64,000 bases of DNA from Paludibacterium sp. B53371 (lineage in GTDB: Bacteria; Pseudomonadota; Gammaproteobacteria; Burkholderiales; Chromobacteriaceae): assembly GCF_018802765.1 (NCBI RefSeq), contig NZ_CP069163.1, positions 1,116,001 to 1,180,000 of the forward strand, read 5' to 3'. The position numbers were made by a program, and so were the translations under genes. The notes under the pieces were generated by a model. That model was not told the DNA's origin. It did not search any database and saw only the letters and a list, made by a program, of their open reading frames with translations. This document shows, one piece after another, positions 28,918 through 38,303 of this stretch (its first letter is position 1; every line of letters begins with the position of its first letter).

Positions 28918-30010
28918 CGACAACCTCCACGCCCGCGTCGGCTTTACCATGGCCTTTGCGCTTCTTGCGGCCGTTATGCGGATGGGCGTCGAGCACCCAG
29001 GCGCGGTCTTCTTTCAGTGTTAGCGTGGTGGTTCGTCCCAGCCCACGGCCGCCCTGGAATTTGCGCGCCATCATAAAAAACACCCCGTCGATTTCATGCG
29101 GCTCGCTGACGACATGAATACGCTGGCCAGGCTGCCACAGCTGCCCGTCGCTGGTGCGATGACCGCTAACCTTGGCGATCAGGGTGAAGCCCTTGAGCCG
29201 CGAGTCGGACAGCAGCTTGCGCGCACGTGCTCGGGCAATCTCGGTGTTTTCGGCATCGTGGTCGACCACAATCCGCGGCCGGTAGACGGCCACGCCGGTA
29301 TCGCGCACGGTGTTCTTCAAGGCATGCTTGCCACCCTCTACTGCCGTGCCATGCGCCTGACCCAGCACGGTGATCTCCGAGTAGCGCTCGGCCATGCTGC
29401 GCACCCGCCGCAGGCTGATCAGATTGTTGCCGCGCCCATCACGCTTCATGATCAGGCTGGCAACCGGCGGTTTGCTATAGTCCGGACCGCCGATCACCAG
29501 CGTGCCATCCGGCTCGAACCAGGGCCACAGGCCGTTGGCCTCGGCCGCATGGACCAGCACATCCCAGGCGGTATCTCCCGGCTCGACCGCAACCTTGTCG
29601 GATGAGCGGGTCGTGGCGGCATCGATGCGGATCTTGCTCAAGCCCAGCGGCTTGACCACGTTGGCGACCACTTCCGCCAGCGTCGCCTGCTTGGCGGTAA
29701 AGATCGGCGCGCTACAGTCGGTCAGTATCGCCGCGCCATCTCGGCCGCTGAGGGATAGCGTATGGCTGTCTTTCTCGACGCCGTCCTCAATATCGTCAAT
29801 GCGGCCCGTCAATACGGTATCGCTACCGATGCGCACCTGGACCTGGGCACCTTCCTTGACGGCCGCCGGAAATTTCCCCTCCGGAAGCCCAAGCTCGACG
29901 CGCCAGGCGTCCGCCGGGATCAGCAAATCCGAGTCGATCTCGTAGCGGGTCCAGCGGCTATGCACCCGGCCGCCGATCAGCAAACTCACGGTGTTATCGG
30001 GCGTAGGCAT
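28907..30010 (-). CDS. baseplate hub protein P (Mu gp44)
   Basis: 367 aa from ATG 30010 (GGGAGA upstream). Contains VSLLIGGRVHSRWTRYEIDSDL at the N-terminus, SLSGRDGAAILTDCSAP, a LAEVVANVVKPLGL segment, and EPGDTAWDVLVHAAEANGLWPWFEPDGTLVIG, typical of the gp44/D hub family. It binds the spike and closes the tail tube. Confidence 0.9.
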   Translation of the reverse strand: MPTPDNTVSLLIGGRVHSRWTRYEIDSDLLIPADAWRVELGLPEGKFPAAVKEGAQVQVRIGSDTVLTGRIDDIEDGVEKDSHTLSLSGRDGAAILTDCSAPIFTAKQATLAEVVANVVKPLGLSKIRIDAATTRSSDKVAVEPGDTAWDVLVHAAEANGLWPWFEPDGTLVIGGPDYSKPPVASLIMKRDGRGNNLISLRRVRSMAERYSEITVLGQAHGTAVEGGKHALKNTVRDTGVAVYRPRIVVDHDAENTEIARARARKLLSDSRLKGFTLIAKVSGHRTSDGQLWQPGQRIHVVSEPHEIDGVFFMMARKFQGGRGLGRTTTLTLKEDRAWVLDAHPHNGRKKRKGHGKADAGVEVVDVG

Positions 30011-31253
30011 ACAGGACATCTCCCGCCTGGATGGCATTGGGGTTGATCAACTGGGGGTTGAGGCGGGCCAGTTCCTGGGCGCGGGTATAGTCGCCGTACC
30101 AGCGGAATGCGACCAGGTGCAGGTTGCCCGGCGCCTCGACGGTCCGGGTCACCAGCGGCGGCTGCGCCTCGATCACGGCTGCTGCAGCGTCCTGCACCGC
30201 CAGCGCCGTATCTTTCAGCGCCTCGGTGATGGGGCGCAACGTTTCCAGCGGAAACTGGTCACGGTGGTTATCAATGGCCTGCTGCAGCGCATTGCGCACA
30301 TCGTTGCTTATCTGCTCGATGTCCTTGGGCGACAAGGTCGGCTGCTCAGCCTCGTCGGCAAGGATCTGGCTGGCCGTCTCGGCCAGCGTCGTGGCCGCCG
30401 CGACCTGAACCACGGTCGTGACCAGCGCCACATCCGCCGCGTTGGCCGGGATGGGCTTGCTATCGGCGAGGGCGGTGCTGCTGTCGCCAGACACACTGCC
30501 GGAGGAGACCTTACCAGGCAGCTTCACCACGTTATCGAGCTGCCCGGTCAGGCTTTTCCAGTCGGACTGGATCACGCCGGCATCGAAGCCGCGCAGGTCA
30601 GCCATGCCACCGATCAGGCTCGCGACATCACTGGCAAAGGCGCGCGGGTAGTCGATCAGATCCAGCGTGGTGCCAATGATGCCTTGTACCTGGCTACGGA
30701 TACCCCCCAGCGTTCCGGTCATGACGTCGCGCAGCGCATTGAGGCGCGACAGATTGCCGGCGACGCTCTTGAGGCTGTCGAGCGCCGTGGAAAACGCTTC
30801 AATTCCGCCGCTTCTGCCGGTTTCGGCCAACTGGGTGACTGCCTCAGCCTTCTGCGCCGGCAGTTGTTGCACAAAGAATGGGTTGCCGGGGGTGGCTTCG
30901 ACAAAGGACAGTTCGACCGTGCAGTAATCCGGGCTGTCTGCTTCGTGGACAATCTTGTAGTTGGTCAGCTGCGCCTGCTTGATACTGCCGAATACCGGAT
31001 GGACCAGCTCACCATGGCCCGGCTTGTCGAGCTCCTTGAGAAACGTCTGTAGCCTGGTCTCGTAGTCCGAACCGAAGAACACCGCCGAGATATCGACCGT
31101 GCGCGCCTTGCGCCCCAGGTCTTCGACATCCGCGCCATCCATGTAGGCATATTCGTGACTGGCAGTGTCACGCGTCGCATTATCCTCGGTCCGCAAACAA
31201 TCAAACGTGACCCCACGAAACGAGGCATCAAGCAGGGTATCGGCCCAGGCCAT
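29994..31253 (-). CDS. DNA circulation protein N (Mu gp43), tail-associated
   Basis: 419 aa. The N-terminus holds LLDASFRGVTFDCLRTEDNATRD and the LGRKARTVDISAVFFGSDYE pattern of the family. The C-terminus has a LysM-like segment (WYGDYTRAQELARLNPQLINPN, split here by description) ending in IQAGDVLYAYAR, suggesting contact with peptidoglycan. In Mu, N is a tail/injection component. It overlaps gene P by 17 bp. Confidence 0.88.
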   Translation of the reverse strand: MAWADTLLDASFRGVTFDCLRTEDNATRDTASHEYAYMDGADVEDLGRKARTVDISAVFFGSDYETRLQTFLKELDKPGHGELVHPVFGSIKQAQLTNYKIVHEADSPDYCTVELSFVEATPGNPFFVQQLPAQKAEAVTQLAETGRSGGIEAFSTALDSLKSVAGNLSRLNALRDVMTGTLGGIRSQVQGIIGTTLDLIDYPRAFASDVASLIGGMADLRGFDAGVIQSDWKSLTGQLDNVVKLPGKVSSGSVSGDSSTALADSKPIPANAADVALVTTVVQVAAATTLAETASQILADEAEQPTLSPKDIEQISNDVRNALQQAIDNHRDQFPLETLRPITEALKDTALAVQDAAAAVIEAQPPLVTRTVEAPGNLHLVAFRWYGDYTRAQELARLNPQLINPNAIQAGDVLYAYAR

Positions 31254-33373
31254 CAGTACCTCCGCGCCGTCTGGCTATTGGCCGCGTTCACGGCTGCGAC
31301 AATATTGCCGTTCTGAACATCGACCGTAACCTTGACCGGAATCGGTTGGCTCGCCACCTGCTGCATCTTCTGTGCAGCCAGATCCAGTTTGGTCGAGGCA
31401 TTCACGGCTGCCTGCAACATATCAAGCTGAGGGATTGGGGCCGCACCGACTGGCGCGTTCCGTGCACCGGGCTTGGCGGCATCGCTGCCAAATAGGTTTT
31501 TCCAAGCAGCCGAGATGAAATCGCCAGCCGGTAGATGCGCTGCGGCCGACCACCAGTTCCCGGCTTTCAGGTCTTTTTGTCCTTGCGCCTTATCGACGTC
31601 CGGCAACCCAGCAGCCTTGGCTACCTGGAGCCCGAGAATTGACAAGATCCCGGCCAATCCAGCACGGGCCAACAAGCCACCGGAAGCGGCTACAGGCCCC
31701 GCCAGAATGCCGCGCGTCGCTGGCCCGCCTTTGAACAGGTCGGCCAAACCGCCTCCCTTGCCGCCGAGGAGCATTGGCAGCGCAGCCATGCCGGCAGCAG
31801 CGGCCAGCGCCGAGATTGTGGTCGTCGCCCCGACTACTGCGGCGGTCAGCCCCGGATACTGGGAGCCGTATTCGGTCAACTTGCCAACGACATCACCCAC
31901 GGCGTCGTTGAATTTACCGACCGAGTCGTACTCGCCTTGCTCCTTGAGGTTTTCCCCTTGCTGAAACTTGAAGCCAGCTTGCTCTTTGATGAAGCGCTGG
32001 TTGATATCAACATCCTGTGCGCCGCCGCCCAAGATGCCGGTCTTCATGTCGCGGTACGATTTCGGGTCAAACAGCATTGGCAGAAGCGCTAACATCGCCT
32101 GGCGGTCTTGGATGGTTTTCCCGACCCCGCGCGCTTGCATAATGTCGGCCATGCTGCCATACATCGCCGACTTTTCCTTGTCGTTCTTGGCATCCGCCGC
32201 CTGGCGTTGCAGCCGGGAAAATTCCTTATCACTCTCAGCGACCTTACGGACCAAGCGCGTAAAGGCCTCGACCGGGTCCATACCCTCTTGGCGAGCCTGG
32301 GCCAGCGTGCCGTACAGATCGATCCCTTTCTCACCCTTTTTTTTGTTTCCCAGCGAGCGAGCGCTGATTTTCTTGAAGTCGGCGGCGGTATCGGCCGAGG
32401 TGATTTTTTGCAGAAAGTTGACAACATTATTGCCGGCCTCATCCGTGCCACCCGCCGCCGTTACGGCGAGCTGGCTGGCAGCCAGAATCGAGGCCAGACC
32501 ATCCGTACCTCGCAGGCCGGACATCCCGCCCATCGCCAGCATCTTCGGCAGCCAGGCGGCCATATCCTTGAGTTCAAAGCCGCCCATCTGACCTGCTTTC
32601 AGCGCCATGCCGAGTGCCTTCGGAATCTGGTCAACCGGAATCTTGGCGTTCTGCACCGCAGCCATCACCACATCAGTCATTTCGTCCGCGCTGGAGCCGG
32701 CTGCCGTGGCCGCTTTGGAGATCATCGGTAGCAACTTGCCGGCCTCTGTCGGGGAGAAGATCCCTCTGGCGATCAGCTTGTCGAGTGCGGCCGCATTGTC
32801 GTTGCTGCTCCCACCCTCCCGGTTTGCCGCCACAATGTATTCTTGAAGCTGCGCCTTGCCCCCTCTGCGCCGTTGCAACTGCTCATCAGTTGACAGCTTC
32901 CGGCCGTTAATCTCAGTTTCGTTGAATGCCGTATTGGCCATCTGCGACAGCCGCATGTCGTAGTTGGCCACCCGGCGCATCGGACTGGCAACCACCGCCC
33001 CCCCAGCCCATGCGGCTGCTGCGCCAGCCGCCAGCCCCTTGGCCCCGGCGGCCATCCCGCGCTGGAAACGGCTCGTCGTGGCCATCTCACGGCGCAGGCC
33101 GGCGACCTTTTCGCGCATCGCGTCGTAGGCACGCGCTTGCTCCTTGACCGACATCGTGCCGCTGCTGGCCAGACGTTGGTAGGCCGCTTCCGTTGCACGG
33201 ATCTCGCGCTGGATGGTGCGCTCGGCCCGAACCCCCAGTTGCTCGCGGGCGCTGGCCATGCGTTGGCTCTCACGCGACAGGCCGATGACGGCCCGCGCGG
33301 TGCGTTCCGCTACGCGCTGGGCACCGTCGTCGCGGCCTTTGAGTACCAGAGCAACTTCAAGATTACGGGGCAT
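31253..33373 (-). CDS. tail tape measure protein
   Basis: 706 aa. It sets tail length and is ejected with the DNA. The N-terminal 120 residues are a charged coiled coil. A small/hydrophobic Ala-Gly segment lies near residues 110-130, followed by a TP901-like core with the GGFELKDMAAWLPKMLAMGG stretch. More hydrophobic segments occur near 520-580. It begins 2 bp after the end of the frameshifted chaperone, as in other contractile phages. Confidence 0.9.
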   Translation of the reverse strand: MPRNLEVALVLKGRDDGAQRVAERTARAVIGLSRESQRMASAREQLGVRAERTIQREIRATEAAYQRLASSGTMSVKEQARAYDAMREKVAGLRREMATTSRFQRGMAAGAKGLAAGAAAAWAGGAVVASPMRRVANYDMRLSQMANTAFNETEINGRKLSTDEQLQRRRGGKAQLQEYIVAANREGGSSNDNAAALDKLIARGIFSPTEAGKLLPMISKAATAAGSSADEMTDVVMAAVQNAKIPVDQIPKALGMALKAGQMGGFELKDMAAWLPKMLAMGGMSGLRGTDGLASILAASQLAVTAAGGTDEAGNNVVNFLQKITSADTAADFKKISARSLGNKKKGEKGIDLYGTLAQARQEGMDPVEAFTRLVRKVAESDKEFSRLQRQAADAKNDKEKSAMYGSMADIMQARGVGKTIQDRQAMLALLPMLFDPKSYRDMKTGILGGGAQDVDINQRFIKEQAGFKFQQGENLKEQGEYDSVGKFNDAVGDVVGKLTEYGSQYPGLTAAVVGATTTISALAAAAGMAALPMLLGGKGGGLADLFKGGPATRGILAGPVAASGGLLARAGLAGILSILGLQVAKAAGLPDVDKAQGQKDLKAGNWWSAAAHLPAGDFISAAWKNLFGSDAAKPGARNAPVGAAPIPQLDMLQAAVNASTKLDLAAQKMQQVASQPIPVKVTVDVQNGNIVAAVNAANSQTARRY

Positions 33374-33375
33374 GT

Positions 33376-33878
33376 TTAATGAGGCTTCTTGTTACGCTGC
33401 GATTTAATCTTGCGAGTCTCGCCGCCGGTCGGCTTGGCTTTACCGCCATACAGCCGGTTCACAGCGGCGAGATAGCCTTCGAATTCGGCCGCGTTCAGCT
33501 CTCGGACGCGGGACTCGGCGATGCCGTGCTTGCCGAGGGCAACGACGGCGAGTCGGAATCCGGCGAGGTGGGCTTCGGCCGCATCCGCTTTTTTTTAAGG
33601 CGATCCCGCGCTGCCGACAGCACATCGTAGTCGTCATCGACCAGGCTGCTGTCCAGCAACTCGTAGGTGATGGCTTCGCGGGGGATATCGCCCAGCTTCA
33701 CCAGGCAGCGCGCCAGCATCCCGGTATTCAGGCGCAGGTTGGAACCTACGCCCAGCTCCTCGATGGCGGCAATGTTGTCACCGACAGTCGGTAGGCGCAG
33801 TTCGAAGTCGTAGTGCAGCACGCCACTTTCGGCCGGGTACTCGACGCCATACTGCAGTTGGTCCTTTTCGGTCACCAT
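33376..33878 (-). CDS. tail assembly chaperone, -1 frameshift fusion product (Mu gp41-42 type)
   Basis: Reading 97 codons in the first frame from 33878, slipping back one base at the A8 run, and continuing from GCG at 33588 gives a 167-aa protein. The added 70 residues (ADAAEAHLAGFRLAVVALG..., with VRELNAAEFEGYLAAVNRLYGG) look like a real conserved domain and end at TAA 33378-33376, 2 bp before the tape measure ATG. Extended chaperones of this kind bind the tape measure during tail assembly. Confidence 0.8.
33495..33878 (-). CDS. tail assembly chaperone, unshifted form (Mu gp41)
   Basis: 127 aa. The first 95 residues (YPAESGVLHYDFELRLPTVGDN, then RCLVKLGDIPREAITYELLD) are the gp41/tail chaperone domain. 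Beyond the slippery site the zero frame gives a low-complexity tail of Ser, Pro and Ala, which fits a frame that matters little in itself. Confidence 0.85.
   Translation of the reverse strand: MVTEKDQLQYGVEYPAESGVLHYDFELRLPTVGDNIAAIEELGVGSNLRLNTGMLARCLVKLGDIPREAITYELLDSSLVDDDYDVLSAARDRLKKKRMRPKPTSPDSDSPSLPSASTASPSPASES
33588..33599 (-). other. -1 programmed frameshift slippery site
   Basis: The minus strand reads CTT AAA AAA AAG CGG, containing the efficient heptamer A AAA AAG. Slipping one base back leads into the 70-codon extension of the chaperone. Confidence 0.8.
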
Positions 33879-33881
33879 GAC

Positions 33882-34256
33882 TTATTCCTTCACGTTACGC
33901 AGCGACTGGATCTTGAGATCGCGGCGCGCTTCATTGTCGACGCTGTACTTCTCACCGACCTGGGTGGTGAAGCAGTCGAGATAGCTCTCGCGCTTGCCGC
34001 CCGGACTGATCGGGTAGATGGTCAGCTTTGCCCCCTCGATGGCGGCCCAGTCGAGATCGCCGGTCAGCGGGATCGCGACGGTGACGTCCAGGTCATACTC
34101 GGCGATCCCCTTGGAGAAGCCCTTGGCGCGGCCCGATTTGTTCATCGTTTTGACCAGCTTGCGGCCGGTCTGAGTGTTGACGTTCAGGTCGATGACCTCG
34201 ACCTCCTTGCCGTCCACTTCCAGCACGATTGCGCCGGCGTATTCCTGCAATGCCAT
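33882..34256 (-). CDS. tail tube protein (Mu gpM type)
   Basis: 124 aa. Contains YAGAIVLEVDGKEVEVIDLNV, a Gly/Lys-rich loop, and DLDVTVAIPLTGDLDWAAIEGA with IYPISPGGKRESYLDCFTTQVGE, the tube-fold pattern of Mu gpM. It lies between the sheath and the chaperone genes in the normal order. Confidence 0.9.
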   Translation of the reverse strand: MALQEYAGAIVLEVDGKEVEVIDLNVNTQTGRKLVKTMNKSGRAKGFSKGIAEYDLDVTVAIPLTGDLDWAAIEGAKLTIYPISPGGKRESYLDCFTTQVGEKYSVDNEARRDLKIQSLRNVKE

Positions 34257-34271
34257 GTTGATTCTCCCGAG

Positions 34272-35693
34272 TTAGAGCAGCAGATCAATGCGACCGGCGA
34301 ACACGTGCAAGCCATTGACGACGTCCACCGGAATCTTGACGTTGAGGCGGTTCTCGTCCTGAAGATCATCCTCAACGATCACCCCATCCTTGTTGGCGTC
34401 CACGTTCTCGACGATCTCCAGTTCCTCCAGCTTGTAGAGCACGTCGAGAATCTCGCTACGAACTTTCTCCTTGATGCGCTTGGATTTCTTTTCGCGCGGG
34501 AAGCGCAACGCGATACGCTCGCGGCACGCCTTGCCTACGTAATCCAGCGTTCGGATGGTGGTGACATCGAGCAAGGAAACGTCATCCACCCCCTGGGCAT
34601 CCTTGGTGTAGGTGGTGATGGCGCGCACGATCTGCACCTTGTCGCCGGGGCCGATTTCCAGCGGCGCCAGACCATTGTGGAGTGCTGCCTCCTGCTCGGT
34701 TCGCGTCGGCCGCTGGTCAACGGTGGTCACATCCAGGCCGAGCACTTCCAGCGTATTGAGCGGCCGCGCCGGATCTTCCTCACTCGCCAGTACGGCGGCG
34801 TAGCCGGCCGCGATCTCGCACGGCAAACGCCGCGAGCCACGGTGCCAGGCGGTAGAGATACGGCCGTTGTTGACTTGCCCGGACAGCGTGGTGCCGTTCG
34901 ACAGCGTGCCGGGCCAACCTGCCGTGCCTATCGCGCCGCGTTGCTCCATCGGACCCGCCACAAAATCCAGATGCGTGCGCAACGCCGTCAGGACCGACTG
35001 GTTGGAAAGTGGTGCCGCGATGATGTTGTGACCGGCACCGGCAATGGCCGCCAGCGCTGCGGCATAGTCCGGATCGATCGCACCCCCTGACATCGCGACG
35101 ACCGTTGCTTTCAGCCCCGGCGCGGTGCAACTGGCATCGAGCTTGATGTCGTTACCGAACGTCCCCTTGTGTACGCTGGTATGGGTCACCACAGCACCGG
35201 CCACCGTACTGGTCACAGGAAGATCCGACTTGATGGCAAGATTCGCCGCCAACCCGGCAGCCACCGCCGTAGCGGTATCGCCGCCGCCGACCGGCACATC
35301 GACACGATTGGCTCCGATCCACAACGTCAATACCCCGCTGCTGGTGGCCGTCCCCTCCAGCGTGGTGCTGCCGGTAGCGGCATTACCTGCCGGGTCGGCG
35401 ACGCCGATAGCCGTCAACTGCAGATACGGGTTGGCTTTGATGGCAGCACGCACCATCAGGAACAACTGCGAGCCTCGCCCGAACAGTTGTGCAGCTTGCT
35501 CGTCGCTGAACACATCAACCGGCGTCAGAGCTGCCTGCGTGCCGCTGGCCAACTTCTGCCCCAGTACCAGCACCTTCTGAGGGTTGCCTGGCAGCGTGCG
35601 TACTGCCAGCTTGGTATTGAACTCGAAATACTTGCCCGGCTTGCGAATGCTCGACGGAATGCTGTCGAAGCTGATGTTCTGGCTTGCCATCAT
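34272..35693 (-). CDS. contractile tail sheath protein (Mu gpL)
   Basis: 473 aa. Starts MASQNISFDSIPSSIRKPGKYFE and has the KVLVLGQKLASGTQAALTPVDVFSDEQAAQLFGRGSQL region (in two parts), a variable middle domain, and a C-terminal domain with RITTYTKDAQGVDDVSLLDVTTIRTLDYV-like elements. The sheath contracts to drive the tube into the cell. It overlaps the DUF2635 stop. Confidence 0.93.
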   Translation of the reverse strand: MMASQNISFDSIPSSIRKPGKYFEFNTKLAVRTLPGNPQKVLVLGQKLASGTQAALTPVDVFSDEQAAQLFGRGSQLFLMVRAAIKANPYLQLTAIGVADPAGNAATGSTTLEGTATSSGVLTLWIGANRVDVPVGGGDTATAVAAGLAANLAIKSDLPVTSTVAGAVVTHTSVHKGTFGNDIKLDASCTAPGLKATVVAMSGGAIDPDYAAALAAIAGAGHNIIAAPLSNQSVLTALRTHLDFVAGPMEQRGAIGTAGWPGTLSNGTTLSGQVNNGRISTAWHRGSRRLPCEIAAGYAAVLASEEDPARPLNTLEVLGLDVTTVDQRPTRTEQEAALHNGLAPLEIGPGDKVQIVRAITTYTKDAQGVDDVSLLDVTTIRTLDYVGKACRERIALRFPREKKSKRIKEKVRSEILDVLYKLEELEIVENVDANKDGVIVEDDLQDENRLNVKIPVDVVNGLHVFAGRIDLLL

Positions 35694-35917
35694 TCACCTT
35701 CTTTCTTTGTGGTTTTTTTGGCACTGTCCATGGACTCCGACACGGGGCCGGTTACGCCGGTATCGGCCCGGCCATCGAACACGATCAGATCGCCCTCGGC
35801 CACAATGCGCAGGTAGTACGCGCTGTGCGGCACCTCGACATCGTCGGCCTCGGAGATGTACTCGCGCGGGTTATCTTCCTTCGGCACCTGGATGCCAGGC
35901 GCGGCTTTGACTTTCAT
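35690..35917 (-). CDS. DUF2635 small tail protein (Mu gp38)
   Basis: 75 aa. Contains MKVKAAPGIQVPKEDNPREY and VEVPHSAYYLRIVAEGDLI, matching the DUF2635 family found directly before the sheath gene in Mu-like phages. Function unknown. Confidence 0.8.
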   Translation of the reverse strand: MKVKAAPGIQVPKEDNPREYISEADDVEVPHSAYYLRIVAEGDLIVFDGRADTGVTGPVSESMDSAKKTTKKEGE

Positions 35918-36579
35918 GACTTGCTCCTGGTAAGGATGTCCTGGGCGTCGGGTACACCGTCGTCCGGGGACAAGTGGTAATAAAGCCCCGTACGCAGCCA
36001 GTCCGGGTCGGGCTGGCCGAGCTTGCCTTGGAAGCGGGCGAATACGGCATCGGGACTCGACTCAGCGTCCGGGGCGCCGGCACCCGGCGGGCACGGCCAG
36101 TGATCGCGCGGTAGGGCTTCTTCAATCCAGGCCGTCTGGAATTCACAGGCGAACACCGAAAACGCCTGGCGCTCCTGTTGTGTGTTGAACAACGTACGGA
36201 CCCGGCCCGGCATCAGTTCGGCAATCGGCAACCCGAGGTCCTGTGAGGACAACAACCGGCGCACCGCGTAGACCAGCGAGTAGCTGCCGATCTCTCCCGA
36301 GCCAGGGCCGCCGTGCCGGCCCGCCGCTTCGCTACGCACATTGCGGTCGCCCACCATCACCACAAACTGGCCGGTAGCCTTGAACTTCTGGCGACTGGTG
36401 CTGGTGGGATCGGTCTTGGAGACACCACCGAACGTCACCCAGGCCGCAGGGAAACGGCGGATGGCTTCCTCCAGCGCCCCGTCCAGTTCGCCGCCATAGC
36501 TGCCAACCTCCTTGACCATGCGACCGAGGCCGAGACGCAGACGCGCGATGATGGCGTTTTCGGTCTGGATCAGGATCAT
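35914..36579 (-). CDS. head-tail joining protein, Mu gp37 (DUF1834)
   Basis: 221 aa. N-terminus ILIQTENAIIARLRLGLGRMVKEV, then FPAAWVTFGGVSKTD and a GEIGSYSLVYAVRRLLSSQDLGLPI stretch, the DUF1834 pattern. Located between gp36-like and gp38-like genes, where the neck/terminator protein of the contractile tail is expected. Confidence 0.85.
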   Translation of the reverse strand: MILIQTENAIIARLRLGLGRMVKEVGSYGGELDGALEEAIRRFPAAWVTFGGVSKTDPTSTSRQKFKATGQFVVMVGDRNVRSEAAGRHGGPGSGEIGSYSLVYAVRRLLSSQDLGLPIAELMPGRVRTLFNTQQERQAFSVFACEFQTAWIEEALPRDHWPCPPGAGAPDAESSPDAVFARFQGKLGQPDPDWLRTGLYYHLSPDDGVPDAQDILTRSKS

Positions 36580-36998
36580 CAGAACGCCCCCCCGTTGCGG
36601 GCGAACACCCGCGACCCCATGGCGAATTGCACTGTGTTGTCGACCGGGGCCGGCCCGCCGCCAGGCATACCGCCGAGCGTCACCTTGCCGGCGGCCGCCA
36701 GCTCCAGGAAACGCACCGCATCGCGATAGCGATCACGGATGTCCTCGGTCAACTGGGTGCCGCTGCCGCACAGGCGGTAACGGGCGATGTCGCAGGCATA
36801 GCCACAGAGAATTTTCGGCGGCGTCTCCAGCGGCAACGGGTAGCGACCGCCGATATAGCCGTCGATCTCCACGACAGCACCGGCCAGCGCCTCGGCCAGC
36901 ACCGCCTCGTCCACCTGACCGGTGTAATCGCGGTCGGTCAGCGCAATGACCTCCTTCTCGCCAAAGCGCTTTACCATGTCGTCACGGGTGGCGTACAC
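36579..36998 (-). CDS. head completion protein, Mu gp36 (DUF1320), GTG start
   Basis: 139 aa from GTG 36998, with GGAGG seven bases upstream. Begins VYATRDDMVKRFGEKEVIALTDRD and contains AVVEIDGYIGGRYPLPL and CDIARYRLCG, the DUF1320 signature. The longer reading frame upstream (to 37148) lies in the previous gene. Confidence 0.88.
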   Translation of the reverse strand: MYATRDDMVKRFGEKEVIALTDRDYTGQVDEAVLAEALAGAVVEIDGYIGGRYPLPLETPPKILCGYACDIARYRLCGSGTQLTEDIRDRYRDAVRFLELAAAGKVTLGGMPGGGPAPVDNTVQFAMGSRVFARNGGAF

Positions 36999-37000
36999 GA

Positions 37001-37366
37001 TTAGTCCTCCTCGGCAAGGTAGATCGGTTGGACGGACAGCATCGGCTCGGTCAACAGCTGCTCGAACTCGGCTTCGCTCAGATCCGCCGCCCGGATCGTC
37101 GTGACGTCGCGGCTGAACCAGCGACCGGCACGCCGGAAGCTCTCGCACTTGGCCACCACCTTGATGGCGTTCGGTTCGAACGGGCTGGCGGGAGCGGCGT
37201 CTGCGCTTTCCGGCTGCGCCGCATCCGCTGCCGCCGGTGCCAGCGTGTTATTGCCGACTTCCGGCTGCACCTTGGCCGTAGACGTGCCCTCCGATGCGAT
37301 CTCCGGCCCGGTCGTCGACTGGTCGATTTCTTCGACCGGGGTGTCTTGCGATTGGCTTTCTGCCAT
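37001..37366 (-). CDS. HI1506-like protein (Mu gp35 position)
   Basis: 121 aa. An acidic, Ala/Glu/Pro-rich disordered N-terminal half is followed by a small C-terminal domain with KVVAKCESFRRAGRWFSRD and LSEAEFEQLLTEPML, the FluMu N-terminal/HI1506 pattern. Found between capsid and gp36 in Mu-like phages. Confidence 0.75.
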   Translation of the reverse strand: MAESQSQDTPVEEIDQSTTGPEIASEGTSTAKVQPEVGNNTLAPAAADAAQPESADAAPASPFEPNAIKVVAKCESFRRAGRWFSRDVTTIRAADLSEAEFEQLLTEPMLSVQPIYLAEED

Positions 37367-37380
37367 GATCAGCCCCTCGC

Positions 37381-38289
37381 TTACGCCACGCTGCCGTCAG
37401 AGGCATAGGCGAGCTGCCAGAAACCGTAGCCGCCTGCGGCCCGCGCTTCCGCACCGAACTTGTACTTGCGGCGATTGAACACGTCGTCGGCCTGCGGATC
37501 GGTCTGCTGGACGAACACCGCCTTCTTGCGTTCCTGGTAGATGAACGGCTTGATCGGCTTGGTGGTGTCGAGCAGGAACCAGGCGTCATCCGACGTCAGG
37601 CGGGCATCGACCACCAGTTCGGCCGTCCCCTTGTACGGGTTGGCCTTGCCGTCATCCAGGCGATCATTGGTCAGCAGCGCCCGCGCGACATCTTCCAGAG
37701 CCGGCGGCACCAGGAGCACATTGGGGGTGATGTTGAGCGGACGGCCCTCGTCGTCTTTGAACTTCTTCATCGCCGTGCGGGCCGCACCGTAGCTCGCCTG
37801 AGCGGCGGCTTGCGAGGCAGCCGACAGTTTCTTGGTGCCCTTGTTGGAGACCGATTGACCGTTGACGGGATGATCGACATCGAAGAAGTACTGGCCGTCA
37901 TAGCACAGGGAGCTGAAGCTCTGGTTGACCAGGTCGAAGACAATTTCATCCGGCAGCTGCTTGGCCGAGAAACCGGCCATTTGCGCCTGCGGCGCATAGA
38001 TGCCGAGGTTGTCGTCGTCGATGTCGTTGCGGTCGACTTCGACGGTCGCTTCCCAGTCGTCGTTGGTGATGCTGTAGCCGGAAGCCGCCAGCGCCTTGAC
38101 CGCCTTCTCGCCGATCCACTTGCGCATGCGCGGGAAGCTGGACAGCCACTTGTAGTCGTTGGTGCGCGCGGTGGACGGCACCAGCATGGCGATCTTCTGC
38201 CACTGACTCGGTGCGGCGTCGAAAGCGTTATTGAAGATGGTCTTCAGGTTGACGAAGATCGCCTTGAGGGTCGATGCGTTGATGATCAT
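37381..38289 (-). CDS. major capsid protein (Mu gpT type)
   Basis: 302 aa from ATG 38289 (AAGGAG nine bases upstream). Contains STLKAIFVNLKTIFNNAFD, TNDYKWLSSFPRMRKWIGEK, DIDDDNLGIYAP and YFFDVDHPVNG, all strong Mu T-type head features. It forms the icosahedral shell. Longer upstream readings pass through the preceding gene in another frame. Confidence 0.93.
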   Translation of the reverse strand: MIINASTLKAIFVNLKTIFNNAFDAAPSQWQKIAMLVPSTARTNDYKWLSSFPRMRKWIGEKAVKALAASGYSITNDDWEATVEVDRNDIDDDNLGIYAPQAQMAGFSAKQLPDEIVFDLVNQSFSSLCYDGQYFFDVDHPVNGQSVSNKGTKKLSAASQAAAQASYGAARTAMKKFKDDEGRPLNITPNVLLVPPALEDVARALLTNDRLDDGKANPYKGTAELVVDARLTSDDAWFLLDTTKPIKPFIYQERKKAVFVQQTDPQADDVFNRRKYKFGAEARAAGGYGFWQLAYASDGSVA

Positions 38290-38303
38290 GGATGCTTGCT
38301 CCT

